Source of the DNA: an uncultured Bacilli bacterium
GTDB lineage: Bacteria; Bacillota_I; Bacilli_A; RF39; UBA660
Direction: 5' to 3'
Assembly (NCBI GenBank): GCA_934176955.1
Contig: CAKPOS010000007.1
Location: forward strand, 19,015-83,014
DNA length: 64,000 bases
This document shows, piece after piece, positions 45,023 through 53,636 of this stretch (positions within the stretch are counted from its first letter, which is position 1; each line of letters begins with the position of its first letter). A program made the position numbers and the translations under genes. Under the pieces are notes generated by a model, which was not told the DNA's origin, did no database searches, and was given only the letters and a program-made list of their open reading frames with translations.

Positions 45023-46168
45023 ATGGATAAAGTAAAGATTCTATGGAGTGGTATAACAGGAAGAACTGGTAAAGAGGCATTCCAATTATCAAAGGAAAGT
45101 GATAGTGTAGAAATCGTAGCAGGTATATGTAGGAATGATAGTAATTTTTATAATTATGATGAACTAGATAAAATAACTGAAGATTTTGATGTTATTGTGG
45201 ATTTTTCTCATAAAGATAGTTTTGATAAAGTATTAAGTTATGCTTTGAAAGTTGGTAAACCAATTATAATTGGAACTGCAGGATTAACTGAAGAACAAAT
45301 GAATGCTTTTGAAGAAGCTTCTAAAATTATACCTGTATTTAGAGGTGGAAATTTTAGATTTGATGTTAAGAATTTTATCGATCAAGTTGTTGCGTATGCA
45401 AGAACTTGTGAAGAAAATAATATAGAGTTAATTGAAACGCATTATAAAACTAAAAAAGTACCAAGTGAAACAGCAAAAGTTGTTGCTAAAAGAGTTTTAG
45501 ATGAAACTGGTAAGAATGTGGAAATAAAATCATTTTTAGAATATGATGAGCTAATAAATGATTGGAAAGTTGCAGATTTACATTGTAGAGTTGTAGGATT
45601 TAAAGAATTAGCTAGAGATGTTTTAAATATTGCTGTAATGATGAAAAATAAGAAAGCAGATGGAATTTATGATTTAGATAGATTATTTAGAGAAAGAAAT
45701 ATAGATGATTTATATAAATTCTTAATTGAAGCGAAGAAACAAACTTATGCAAATGAAAATGTAAAAAAAGTAAATCCTTCAAGAAAAGGTTCTCATGATT
45801 ATCATTATGAAAATGATAAGATGATGTATCATGATACTTATTTTGGTGGAACTAAATTTATGGGGGAAGAAGTTGTATATTTTAATAATGAGACTCCAAT
45901 TTGGGGAATGAACTATTATGGTGTTACTATTGATGAAACACTTAGTGAGGAAGCTATGGATAAAGCATTAAGACCTGCATTAATGATGGTTGGAGAAGAT
46001 ACTAATGTAATACCAGTAAGAGGTCCAAGAAATTATCAAAATGGTGAATATAAATATAATTTTTCAGTAACTGGAAATTTAGAAAACTTTGAAGGATGCG
46101 AAACAATTCATAAAGGAAAAACAAAAGTTTATGAGTTAAAATGTCATGGTGGAATAATTAAAAGATAG
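45023..46168 (+). CDS. DapB-like reductase fused to a DUF5680-like domain
   Basis: The 381-residue protein has an N-terminal half resembling dihydrodipicolinate reductase: nucleotide motif GITGRTG at residues 10-16, VIVDFSHKDSF, and GTAGLTEEQ. The catalytic segment reads ETHYKTKKVPSETA, where DapB has a His-His pair and PSGTA; one His and the Gly are changed. From about residue 265 a second domain follows (HDTYFGGTKFMGEEVVYF, PIWGMNYYGV) resembling DUF5680 from memory. The substrate is probably not the DapB one. Part of the cargo operon with an SDR gene downstream. Confidence 0.7.
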   Translation: MDKVKILWSGITGRTGKEAFQLSKESDSVEIVAGICRNDSNFYNYDELDKITEDFDVIVDFSHKDSFDKVLSYALKVGKPIIIGTAGLTEEQMNAFEEASKIIPVFRGGNFRFDVKNFIDQVVAYARTCEENNIELIETHYKTKKVPSETAKVVAKRVLDETGKNVEIKSFLEYDELINDWKVADLHCRVVGFKELARDVLNIAVMMKNKKADGIYDLDRLFRERNIDDLYKFLIEAKKQTYANENVKKVNPSRKGSHDYHYENDKMMYHDTYFGGTKFMGEEVVYFNNETPIWGMNYYGVTIDETLSEEAMDKALRPALMMVGEDTNVIPVRGPRNYQNGEYKYNFSVTGNLENFEGCETIHKGKTKVYELKCHGGIIKR

Positions 46169-46179
46169 GAGAAATATTT

Positions 46180-46866
46180 ATGAAAAAAACAATAGCAATT
46201 ACAGGTGGTAGTGATGGTTTAGGTAAAGCTATTGCCAGAAGACTTAATGCTGAGAATAATGTTATTATAATTTCAAAGGATGAAGAAAGTTTAATTAAAA
46301 CTGCTGAAGAAATTAATTGTGATTATTATGTTTGCGATGTAACTGATTATAAACAAGTAAATAATACAATAAACGATATTTTAGACAAAAATAATAAAAT
46401 AGATATATTAATAAATAATGCAGGAATTTGGTTAGCAGGAGATTTGACCGAAACTGATTATGAAAGAATAAGTAATTGTATTGACGTTAATACAAAAGGG
46501 CCTATATATATGACAAAAGCAGTATTGCCAAGTATGTATGAAAATAAAGAAGGATTAATTATAAATGTATGTTCACAAGCAAGTTTTGATAGTGATGACT
46601 TCTCAACTGTATATAATGCATCTAAGTGGGCTATGAGAGGATTTAATCGTTCTATACAAAAAGATGTAAGTAAAAAAGGGGTAAAAGTAACTGGTTTTTA
46701 TCCTGGGTTTATGCAAACAGATATATTTAAAAAAGCAGGTAATGACTATGATACTTCAACAGGTTTGGAAGTAGAAAAAGTGGCAAAAGCAATAGAATTT
46801 ATTGTAAATTGCGATGAAGATGTTATTATTCCAGAATTTGGAATTAAAGATATAGAAAATTATTAG
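46180..46866 (+). CDS. short-chain dehydrogenase/reductase
   Basis: The 228-residue protein has the SDR cofactor motif TGGSDGLG (residues 8-15), NNAG in the middle, an active-site Ser in VCSQAS, and Y145-N-A-S-K149. It is a classical SDR of minimum length. It follows the DapB-like gene by 11 bases, so the two redox enzymes may act in sequence. Substrate not predictable. Confidence 0.88.
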   Translation: MKKTIAITGGSDGLGKAIARRLNAENNVIIISKDEESLIKTAEEINCDYYVCDVTDYKQVNNTINDILDKNNKIDILINNAGIWLAGDLTETDYERISNCIDVNTKGPIYMTKAVLPSMYENKEGLIINVCSQASFDSDDFSTVYNASKWAMRGFNRSIQKDVSKKGVKVTGFYPGFMQTDIFKKAGNDYDTSTGLEVEKVAKAIEFIVNCDEDVIIPEFGIKDIENY

Positions 46867-46897
46867 AGTAGTTTGATTTATAAATCAGGAGGTTTAA

Positions 46898-47818
46898 ATG
46901 GGTAATAAAACTGTGAAAAAAAAGCAATATGAAAGCTTCAATCTATATTATTTAAATCTGAGCAAAGTATATGAAATATCAATGATGATTAATAATATTA
47001 TTGTATCTTCATATGAAAGAGAAACTGGAAATAGTACAACTAAAAGGAAGTATAAAAAATCATCACTTGATGGACAAATTGATTCTAAATATTTGGCTAG
47101 CGTAAAATCAATATTAGAAACAGGTAGTTCTAAAGAAAAAGTAACATCTTCAAAAGTTACAGAAAAATTAGATGTTAAAACGACAAAATCAATTTTATTG
47201 AAAATGATTAAAAACAAATCTAAACAAGTGGAATTTTTAGATAAATGTGATGAGGGAGAATTAGTTTTGTTGAAAAATGTTAAATTATCAATTTTAGATA
47301 AAGATAATTTAAGACAAATGTTACTTTTAAAGAGAGATGCCTTAAAAGGAATACAAGTTGAAGGAATTGAAATTAATAATATTATAAACTCTATGATAAA
47401 TGACTATTCATATATTTTGTCCGGAAGTATTAAAGATGAATCTGGAACACAACAATTTATTATTAAAATACCATTTGAAATAGAAAATGAGTTTGAAAAC
47501 AATTATAGTGTAGATGATATTATTCTAGGTAATGTTTCTGTAATTGGTATATATAAAAATAAAAATACAATTGAGGACATAACTAACAATACATTAAATT
47601 ATTTTTCAAGAGCAGATTTCATAAATAGTAATGAAAGTAAATATATAAAAAGTGGTAAACAAAATACACAAGACACTAATAATTTTGATGGTATAAAAGA
47701 GGCTCATTACATAGATGTAATAGGAATTATTCAAGAAATAAAATTTGATGATGATGTTAAAGTTGGATTATGGGCTAGATTTAAAGCATTTTTGGAGAAA
47801 AAGAAAAATGAGAAGTAA
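46898..47818 (+). CDS. unknown protein paired with the AAA+ gene
   Basis: The 306-residue product is soluble, Lys/Ser-rich at the N terminus, with a helical stretch containing SSKVTEKLDVKTTKSILLKM and a later beta-rich part (FIIKIPFEIENEFENNY, VDDIILGNVSVIGIYK). It reminds me of DUF6414-type proteins, but this is weak. A good AGGAGG site precedes it. It overlaps the AAA+ gene (ATGAGAAGTAA), indicating a stable two-gene unit. Confidence 0.55.
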   Translation: MGNKTVKKKQYESFNLYYLNLSKVYEISMMINNIIVSSYERETGNSTTKRKYKKSSLDGQIDSKYLASVKSILETGSSKEKVTSSKVTEKLDVKTTKSILLKMIKNKSKQVEFLDKCDEGELVLLKNVKLSILDKDNLRQMLLLKRDALKGIQVEGIEINNIINSMINDYSYILSGSIKDESGTQQFIIKIPFEIENEFENNYSVDDIILGNVSVIGIYKNKNTIEDITNNTLNYFSRADFINSNESKYIKSGKQNTQDTNNFDGIKEAHYIDVIGIIQEIKFDDDVKVGLWARFKAFLEKKKNEK

Positions 47819-49283
47819 ACTTTATTATTATAGAGATAAAAATGAATTTGATAGATTTTATAATGAGAGCGACAAAAAAATTGTTCCATTTGAATTTGTA
47901 GAAACAAAAAAAATAATAGAAGAAGAATCTGGCTATATTATAGATATAACTAATATGGTATCATTTACTGATTCTAATCAATCAAATATCTATTCTGCCA
48001 TAATTAATTTAAAGGATTTGGATGAAACAAATCAAATAATAATAAATAAAGATTGGTCAGAAAAAGCTTTGTATTTATTTCCAACAATTTTTGAACAAGC
48101 AGTTCCAATCTTTGATGAAGAAATTACTAAAGAAATTTGCTTAGAAAGTTTTAAAAGAACTCTTTGGTATTATAATGAATCTCAATATGAAAGTTTGCTA
48201 AAACATATCGAAGAAAACAAAATAATAATAACAAATTTTGCAACTTTACAAAAATATAATAATTATGACTATGAAATTTTGCTAGACTTAACAAGTACAA
48301 TTGATAGTATAAAAGGAAGTCAGCAATTAATCTTTTTATTAGAACAATTTTTTGTCACTGCCAATACAAACATAAAAGCAATTATAAACTCCAATAGACT
48401 TGATGAAATAAAAGAAACATTGAGGCTCACATTTAAAGAATATAAAAACATTTCAGATTTATATTCGAATATTACTGATAAAAATAATAAATCTTCAGAA
48501 ATAAAAGAACCAGTAAGAATTATTGATTTAAATAAAAAGGAAATTTCACAATTGTTTAATAATATAAGTAATAGCTTGATAGGACACGTGGAATTTAAAA
48601 ATTATTTAATATCCCAATTAGAAAAGTTTGTAGTTTTAAATAAAATTGGAGAGCGCAAAGTGTTTTCAATGTTTTTATTAGGAAAACCAGGATTAGGTAA
48701 AACAGAAATTGGCAAAATAATTAGTAAATCGTTAAATGAGGATTCTAACGTTATAAAAATAAATTTTGGGAATTACTCAAGCCAAGATGCTCTTAATAGT
48801 TTAATTGGCAGTCCGGCAGGATATATAGGATGTGAAGGTGGAGAATTAGGGAAAAAAGTTAATTCAAATAAAGTTGGAGTTATAATTTGCGATGAATTTG
48901 AAAAAGCGGATTCAGAAATAAAAAACTTTTTTCTCGAATTATTAGAAGATGGAAAATTTACAGATTCAATGAGCAGGGAATATGATATAAATGGTTATAT
49001 AGTAATATTTACATCAAATATAAAAAATGAAAATGAATTTAAAAGTAAGATATCTCCTGAATTTGAGTCGAGAGTAAACTTAATTTGTGAATTTACACCA
49101 CTAACATATGAAGAAAAAGCACAATATGTAAGATCCCAAATAAATAGATGTTTAGAAAAAATGAAAAAGAATGATATAAATATTAATTTCAAAGCAAGTG
49201 ATGTAGATGTTATTTTTAGTGATACAGATGATTTGAGAGAGATAAAAAACAGAATTTTAAATAAAATATCTGAATTACTTTAA
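47808..49283 (+). CDS. ClpB/ClpA-like AAA+ ATPase with novel N-terminal domain
   Basis: The 491-residue protein has about 250 residues of unrecognised N-terminal sequence and then one AAA+ module of the Clp D2 type: Walker A GKPGLGKT (292-299), pore-loop region GSPAGYIGCEGGELG, Walker B VIICDEFEKA (D362-E363), sensor 1 VIFTSN, and ESRVNLICEF with an arginine finger. Clp proteins normally have two modules and a small C-terminal domain; here the end is short. I set the start at 47808 overlapping the upstream stop, with GGAG at about 47793. It may remodel its partner or a target protein. Confidence 0.75.
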   Translation: MRSKLYYYRDKNEFDRFYNESDKKIVPFEFVETKKIIEEESGYIIDITNMVSFTDSNQSNIYSAIINLKDLDETNQIIINKDWSEKALYLFPTIFEQAVPIFDEEITKEICLESFKRTLWYYNESQYESLLKHIEENKIIITNFATLQKYNNYDYEILLDLTSTIDSIKGSQQLIFLLEQFFVTANTNIKAIINSNRLDEIKETLRLTFKEYKNISDLYSNITDKNNKSSEIKEPVRIIDLNKKEISQLFNNISNSLIGHVEFKNYLISQLEKFVVLNKIGERKVFSMFLLGKPGLGKTEIGKIISKSLNEDSNVIKINFGNYSSQDALNSLIGSPAGYIGCEGGELGKKVNSNKVGVIICDEFEKADSEIKNFFLELLEDGKFTDSMSREYDINGYIVIFTSNIKNENEFKSKISPEFESRVNLICEFTPLTYEEKAQYVRSQINRCLEKMKKNDININFKASDVDVIFSDTDDLREIKNRILNKISELL

Positions 49284-49298
49284 ATAGTTCAATGTTAA

Positions 49299-49376
49299 TT
49301 AAGGGTTTGGGATAATCCCCATATATGAATTGTTGCGGGAGTAAGAATTCAGTGCTGGCACAGACAACAATTTACT
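49299..49376 (-). repeat. cargo inverted repeat, right copy
   Basis: AAGGGTTTGGGATAATCCCC at 49301-49320 is the mirror of the left copy at 43240-43259, and similarity continues outward to about 49376. The pair encloses a six-gene cargo block of about 6.1 kb. Confidence 0.7.
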
Positions 49377-49392
49377 CCCTTAAAGACATTTA

Positions 49393-49427
49393 AAGCACTG
49401 CCTGAAAAAAGATAGTGCTTATTTTTT
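49393..49427 (+). terminator. terminator of the cargo block
   Basis: AAGCACT (49393-49399) and AGTGCTT (49414-49420) form a stem followed by a T run, just outside the right inverted repeat. Confidence 0.7.
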
Positions 49428-49737
49428 AATTAAAATTAATCATTTTAAATTTAGTGATATCTATGATTTTTAAATTGTATTTTATTCTTAAAATTAGTTC
49501 TATTTGCGGTATTAACTTATCAATATTACATCTAACATTAAATACATCAATTGCAGAGTTGATATGATTACGAAGTGGGCAATCTGATAAACAATTTCTG
49601 CTATGTCCATTTGCTAGATAAAATGCTATTGTATCAGGTATAACAAAGTTAATAAGATATTCATTATAATTGTTATAAAATGGTAATAATATTTTTTCAA
49701 ATTCTTTATCAGTTATATCTTCTTTGCCTTTAATCAT
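49426..49737 (-). CDS. hypothetical protein next to tnpV
   Basis: The 103-residue product has three Cys in NCLSDCPL and RCNI, suggesting metal binding, and an otherwise helical make-up. It overlaps tnpV (ATGA), so the two are co-translated. I do not recognise the family. Confidence 0.55.
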   Translation of the reverse strand: MIKGKEDITDKEFEKILLPFYNNYNEYLINFVIPDTIAFYLANGHSRNCLSDCPLRNHINSAIDVFNVRCNIDKLIPQIELILRIKYNLKIIDITKFKMINFN

Positions 49738-50096
49738 ATTTCATCTCCATAGACGATTTCTCTTAAAACTATTTTTTCAGCAATGTTTTTACAAGTATTC
49801 ATTTTTTGAATCCATAACATTTGATTTTTAGCTTTTAATTTTTCAGTAATAGTACCATCGAATTCTATTAGTTCATTTATTAAATAATTAACTTTATTTC
49901 CTGCTTCTGTACTTACTGAAAAAAGATGTTCATTTAATTTATCTTTCATTAGTAATTCTTGATATAATGCCTTCTTATGATTCTTTAAATATTCTAATCT
50001 TAATAATCCATATTTATTTAATTGTTTGTTTTCTTTTTCAGCAAGTGCTAAATCAGGCAAGTAATAATCTCCATATTTTTTATAATTTATTTTCAT
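49734..50096 (-). CDS. TnpV-type transposon protein
   Basis: The 120-residue product starts MKINYKKYGDYYLPDLALAE, followed by GLLRLEYLKNHKKALYQELL, the pattern of TnpV proteins carried by clostridial Tn4451-like and related integrative elements. TnpV function is unknown. It sits at the right end of element 1, in agreement with mobile-element origin. Confidence 0.75.
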   Translation of the reverse strand: MKINYKKYGDYYLPDLALAEKENKQLNKYGLLRLEYLKNHKKALYQELLMKDKLNEHLFSVSTEAGNKVNYLINELIEFDGTITEKLKAKNQMLWIQKMNTCKNIAEKIVLREIVYGDEI

Positions 50097-50148
50097 AATT
50101 ACAAATCCTTTCTTTAGTGAAGAATATTAGTAGTATTGTTTTTAATTT

Positions 50149-50170
50149 TAGGTACCCATTTAGGTACTCA
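50149..50170 (+). repeat. integrase arm-type repeats, right end of element 1
   Basis: TAGGTACCCA (50149) and TAGGTACTCA (50161) repeat with a 12-base period in the same orientation as the left-end copies. Confidence 0.55.
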
Positions 50171-50284
50171 ATTACTAAAATCTCTTAAAATTATATAAAT
50201 TTTTATAATTAGAATTAATTTATAATTGCTTAAAATATAAGGATTTAATTAGCAATAATTTATTTTATATATGAAAGATTTTGG

Positions 50285-50335
50285 CCCCCTGAAATTCCCC
50301 TCGAGAGAGGGGAATACTTTTGTTTATAGGGGATT
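50285..50335 (+). repeat. junction hairpin B (between elements 1 and 2)
   Basis: CCCCCTGAAA leads into ATTCCCCTC (50294-50302), loop GAGA, GAGGGGAAT (50307-50315), then ACTTTTGTTTATAGGGGA. Flanks match hairpin A; the stem bases differ from A on both sides. Confidence 0.75.
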
Positions 50336-50355
50336 TTTAACTATTTTGGATTTAT

Positions 50356-50397
50356 CTAGATACCATACTAGATACCAAATATTAGTTTTTAGATACT
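50356..50397 (+). repeat. integrase arm-type repeats, left end of element 2
   Basis: CTAGATACCA at 50356 and 50368 (12-base period) with a third TAGATACT near 50390. These correspond in place to the TAGGTACC repeats of element 1 but have a different sequence. Confidence 0.55.
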
Positions 50398-50421
50398 AAA
50401 TATTTTTTTATTTGAGTTTAT

Positions 50422-51354
50422 TTAAATACTTAGATTTAAATTATCCATAGTATTTTTTACATCAGTTAGATTATTTGGAAACATATGAGCATATGTGTCT
50501 AATGTTTCTTTAGTACTAGCATGTCCTAAATATTTTGATACAGTTGTTACTGGTTGACCAGTATTTATTAGTAAAGAAGCACAACTATGTCTAAAAGAGT
50601 GTAGTGGAATTCTTCGGATATCTGCATTTTTAGCAATTCTACCATTAATTCTAGACATCATTTTGAAGGTTAATGGTTCATGTTCACCGAAAATAAACCA
50701 TTTGTCATTGAAGCCATAGTACTTCTTTTTTTCATTGTATAAATTTACTAAATCATTATATAAAACTTCAGTAAGAGGTAAAGTCCTAATACTTTTAGAT
50801 GTTTTAGGTGGAGTTAGTTCATAATATTTTTGACTATCCTTAACACTATTAGCTTGTTTAGTAATAGATACTAACTTATTATTCCAATCTATATCAGACC
50901 ATTGAAGTCCGCGACATTCACCACGACGTAATCCATAATAATATAACATTTCAAACATTGTTTTATCATTTAAACTAGTAGTTCCTGTTATATATTTTTG
51001 AAATTCTTCAAAAGTGTAAACATCGTTTTCTTTTTTCATTTCATTAGGGTCTTTAAAAAACTCTATTTTTTTATAAAATTTCATTAGATTGATATCATAC
51101 ATTTTCATTCCCCAATTAAGAATAATCTTTAAGAACTTTTGAACATCATTTCTAGTAGAGCATTTAATGGGTTTATTCCATAAATCTTGTTGGAACTTAT
51201 GATATAGATTTCCATCCATATCTTTTAATTTAACATTTTCAAAATCAGCAAAATACCTTCTTCTTTTTAAATATGTTTCCATTGTTCTTCTTCGAACCTT
51301 ATTTTTTTGAGATTCAATATATTGGTCAGTTAGAGTACCAAATGTCATATCCAT
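50422..51354 (-). CDS. tyrosine integrase of element 2, N-terminally truncated
   Basis: The 310-residue frame contains the core-binding domain (starting MDMTFGTLTDQYIES) and a complete catalytic domain (GLRRGECRGLQW, HSFRHSCASLLI, LGHASTKETLDTYAHMF). The arm-binding domain of about 60 residues present in the element 1 integrase is missing. Upstream in the same frame only about 15 more codons (NLFREEIGGD) are readable before the sequence turns into relaxase. A protein lacking the arm domain would probably not carry out normal integration or excision. Confidence 0.8.
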   Translation of the reverse strand: MDMTFGTLTDQYIESQKNKVRRRTMETYLKRRRYFADFENVKLKDMDGNLYHKFQQDLWNKPIKCSTRNDVQKFLKIILNWGMKMYDINLMKFYKKIEFFKDPNEMKKENDVYTFEEFQKYITGTTSLNDKTMFEMLYYYGLRRGECRGLQWSDIDWNNKLVSITKQANSVKDSQKYYELTPPKTSKSIRTLPLTEVLYNDLVNLYNEKKKYYGFNDKWFIFGEHEPLTFKMMSRINGRIAKNADIRRIPLHSFRHSCASLLINTGQPVTTVSKYLGHASTKETLDTYAHMFPNNLTDVKNTMDNLNLSI

Positions 51355-52134
51355 ATCTCCACCAATTTCTTCTCTAAATAGATTGTGAATCCTTTAGATT
51401 TGATAAATTCATTATAATCATCTTGAAGTAGAGTATAAGATGCATTACCATCTTTTTGTTTCCAAAATTGATTTGAATTTAGAAATTTACCTTTAACAGT
51501 TTCATAAATATTTTTACCATTCTTATCTTTCTTTTGAATAGGTACTAATTTCTTTTCTCCTTTTTTATTAGTTATTTTGTGTTTTACTTGATGACCATTT
51601 TCATCTAGTTCAAACACCTTTCTTTTAACTTCATTAACTACTGGAGTAAAATATATATACATATGTGGTGTAGATTCATCAAGATGTTATATTTTCACTA
51701 CCTACATATTCTTTAATAAAATTTAAACTTTCGTCAAAGAACATTTTTATTTCAGCTGGTAAATTATGATTTTCATCTATAATTACATGTCTAATTGGTT
51801 TACCAGCATTATCTCCAGTTTTATAAACTTCTCCAGTATCTTTAAATTCCATACCATAATGTTCAAAAAATTCTTGACCACTTGATATAATTAATCCATT
51901 TAAAACCTTTGTGCTTTTTTTATTTGGATTATAGTTTATATTATTAGAATAAAGATAATCAAATGTTGAACTTGCTAGAGTAGGTCCATCATAATTTATT
52001 AATTCTATATTATATGGAGTTCTAGTACTATCATATTTACCAGAACCTTTTCTTTCCTTTAATTCTTTATCAAGTCCACCAATATCTGATGCTTTAAACT
52101 TTTCTAATCGTAGTGCTTGTTTTTCTGAGTACAT
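51345..52134 (-). pseudogene. MobV/Pre-type relaxase remnant
   Basis: Two frames together make a MobV N-terminal half. 51679-52134 holds RLEKFKASDIGGLDKELKER and a typical PAEIKMFFDESLNF segment. After a frameshift near 51680 the second frame continues HLDESTPHMYIYFTPVV, the MobV metal motif, then LQDDYNEFIKSKGF. The sequence then stops being relaxase and merges into integrase at about 51400-51360. So the relaxase has lost its C-terminal half and is frameshifted. The usual HxDExTPHxH third His is Tyr here. Confidence 0.75.
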
Positions 52135-52173
52135 TTATTTTGACCTCCTTTCAATGCTTGTTTTAAAATAATA

Positions 52174-52203
52174 CTCTATCTCACTAGGGCATAATATATG
52201 CCC
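52174..52203 (-). promoter_or_regulatory. candidate MobV-type transfer origin
   Basis: On the minus strand, GGGCATA-TAT-TATGCCC (52203-52187) is followed by TAGTGAGATAGAG. Origins nicked by MobV relaxases have an inverted repeat followed by a TAGTGTG-like nick region, and they lie just upstream of mob, as here. The match is partial. Confidence 0.4.
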
Positions 52204-52388
52204 AACCGTGAGCTAAGGAATATTCCTTAGAATCCTTTATGCTTGTAATAGCTAGAACCAATACCTAATAAATAGGTAATGGCATTCGCTATCACAAGAT
52301 TAATTAAACGATATACCATATCATTTAATTAATGGATAATGAATTTACTATCGCCACTTCCAACCTTACAGGTCAGAACGTGCCACGT
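52204..52388. other. non-coding region rich in dyads upstream of the relaxase remnant
   Basis: No gene seen. It contains a perfect 18-base palindrome CTAAGGAATATTCCTTAG (52213-52230), an ACCTA/TAGGT pair near 52262-52276 and a 15-base near-perfect inverted repeat (52291-52305 with 52311-52325). Such density suggests an origin or a structured RNA; element 1 has no equivalent because it lacks mob. Confidence 0.4.
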
Positions 52389-53339
52389 TTATTCATTATT
52401 TTCGGAAGGTTCTTCATAAGAACAATGCCATAATCTTTCGTTAGCAGTTCTTTTACTTGTTATATGAAGACCTTCTTTTTCAAGCAATTGTAGGTTTCTT
52501 TGAATTAAACCTCCAAGTTGTGTTGGTGTTAATAAAATATTTGTTTTAGATAAGATATCTGATATAGTGTAATCAAAATCTTTCTTAGCAACTGCATATT
52601 TTATAAATAGAAGTAGATTATAATCGGTTTCATCATCAGTATTTTCATCTATAACACTAAATGTTTGATTTTCATTTCTTTTCAAATTTAATTCTAATCT
52701 ACTAAAATCCCTACCTTTATAATCTAAAGTTAGTTTATTACAATTACTTTTTGACTCTTTTAATTTCATAATTCCAGATGCATCAGCAGTTAGTCCGACA
52801 CTACCCATAATTCCATTACTTTTATTTAAGTGATGTGTAACAAATAATGTGCAGTTATATTTTCTACATATTTCTTTAAACTTTTTAAATACAACATTAT
52901 TTATTTCTTGATAATCATTTTGATTATAGTTACTATCAAATTTAATGTCTTTAAACATATCAATTATTACGAATAAAGGTTCTTTATCAAAGGTTAATTC
53001 ATGAATGTCTCTTTCAATATCTCTGATATAAAAATCTGGAATATCATCTATGTCTATAATGTGAAGTTTATCTACATTAGGTTTCAAATTCATTAATTTA
53101 AATCGGTCTTATAATTGATTTATATCGCCCTCTGTGGTAATATATAAGACATGAGAGGGATTTACTTTGAATCCTAAAAAATCTTCTCCAGTAGTAAGAG
53201 AGAAGGCAAGTTGCTGAGCAAACATTGACTTGCCAACCTTAGGATGAGATACAAGTAGATAAACTCCATTTGATATCATTAGGTTTTCGACGATGATATC
53301 TTTTTTTATGCTTTTATTTACTTCGTTTATTTGTTTCAA
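52389..53339 (-). pseudogene. RepA-like ATPase of element 2 interrupted by an in-frame stop
   Basis: The frame from 53339 reads VYLLVSHPKVGKSMFAQQLA (Walker A) and reaches TTEGDINQL, then TAA at 53111-53109, and continues without frame change as DRFKLMNLKPNVDKL to the normal end, including FVTHHLNKSNGIMGS. The whole is colinear with the intact 41110-42099 copy. A single nonsense codon therefore splits it. Restart at ATG 53093 would give a 234-residue fragment lacking the Walker A. Confidence 0.8.
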
Positions 53340-53354
53340 TTTGTATCTCCTTTC

Positions 53355-53606
53355 TTACATGTTTTTAATTAATTGTTTACTAGAAACTCTAGATTCTAAA
53401 TAAGAAATATCTATATCAAAGAAAGCTACAACTTCTTTAGTTGGTACAACAGACTTTGGAATAAGATAACCTTGTTTTTCAAGCTTTTCTTTTATTTCCT
53501 TTTTAGCCTTTAGTGCAGAATTTCTTCCTAGATGTCCAAGTTTCATAATATCTTCTAGAGTGCACCATTGTTTAGCTATTAATTTTAATGTTTCTTCTGC
53601 AGACAT
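53355..53606 (-). CDS. small HTH protein of element 2
   Basis: The 83-residue product (MSAEETLKLIAKQWCTLEDI, then GHLGRNSALKAKKEIKEKLE) is a homologue of 42112-42348 and stands in the same place before the RepA-like gene. Likely an excisionase or replication accessory protein. It appears intact. Confidence 0.65.
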   Translation of the reverse strand: MSAEETLKLIAKQWCTLEDIMKLGHLGRNSALKAKKEIKEKLEKQGYLIPKSVVPTKEVVAFFDIDISYLESRVSSKQLIKNM

Positions 53607-53636
53607 TTTTATCCTTCTTTCTAAATTTTTTAATAA

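Larger units (their letters stand above)
39941..50330. mobile_element. integrative element 1 (intact, about 10.4 kb)
   Basis: Bounded by junction hairpins A and B, and inside them by TAGGTACC-type repeats near both ends. On the minus strand are an integrase, a RepA-like ATPase and a small HTH protein. A divergent Xre repressor with two operators follows, then a cargo block flanked by inverted repeats, and TnpV at the far end. No relaxase is present, so if it transfers it must be mobilised by another element. Exact ends within the ACTTTGTTTATA segment are inferred. Confidence 0.7.

Noticed and set aside
47745..47807. Longer start for the AAA+ gene
   Set aside because: It would overlap the previous gene by over 70 bases; ATG 47808 has a proper ribosome site and a short overlap.
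51345..51662. Separate 105-residue protein as the integrase arm-binding domain
   Set aside because: Its HLDESTPHM lead-in, FTPVV and LQDDYNEF segments identify it as MobV relaxase instead.
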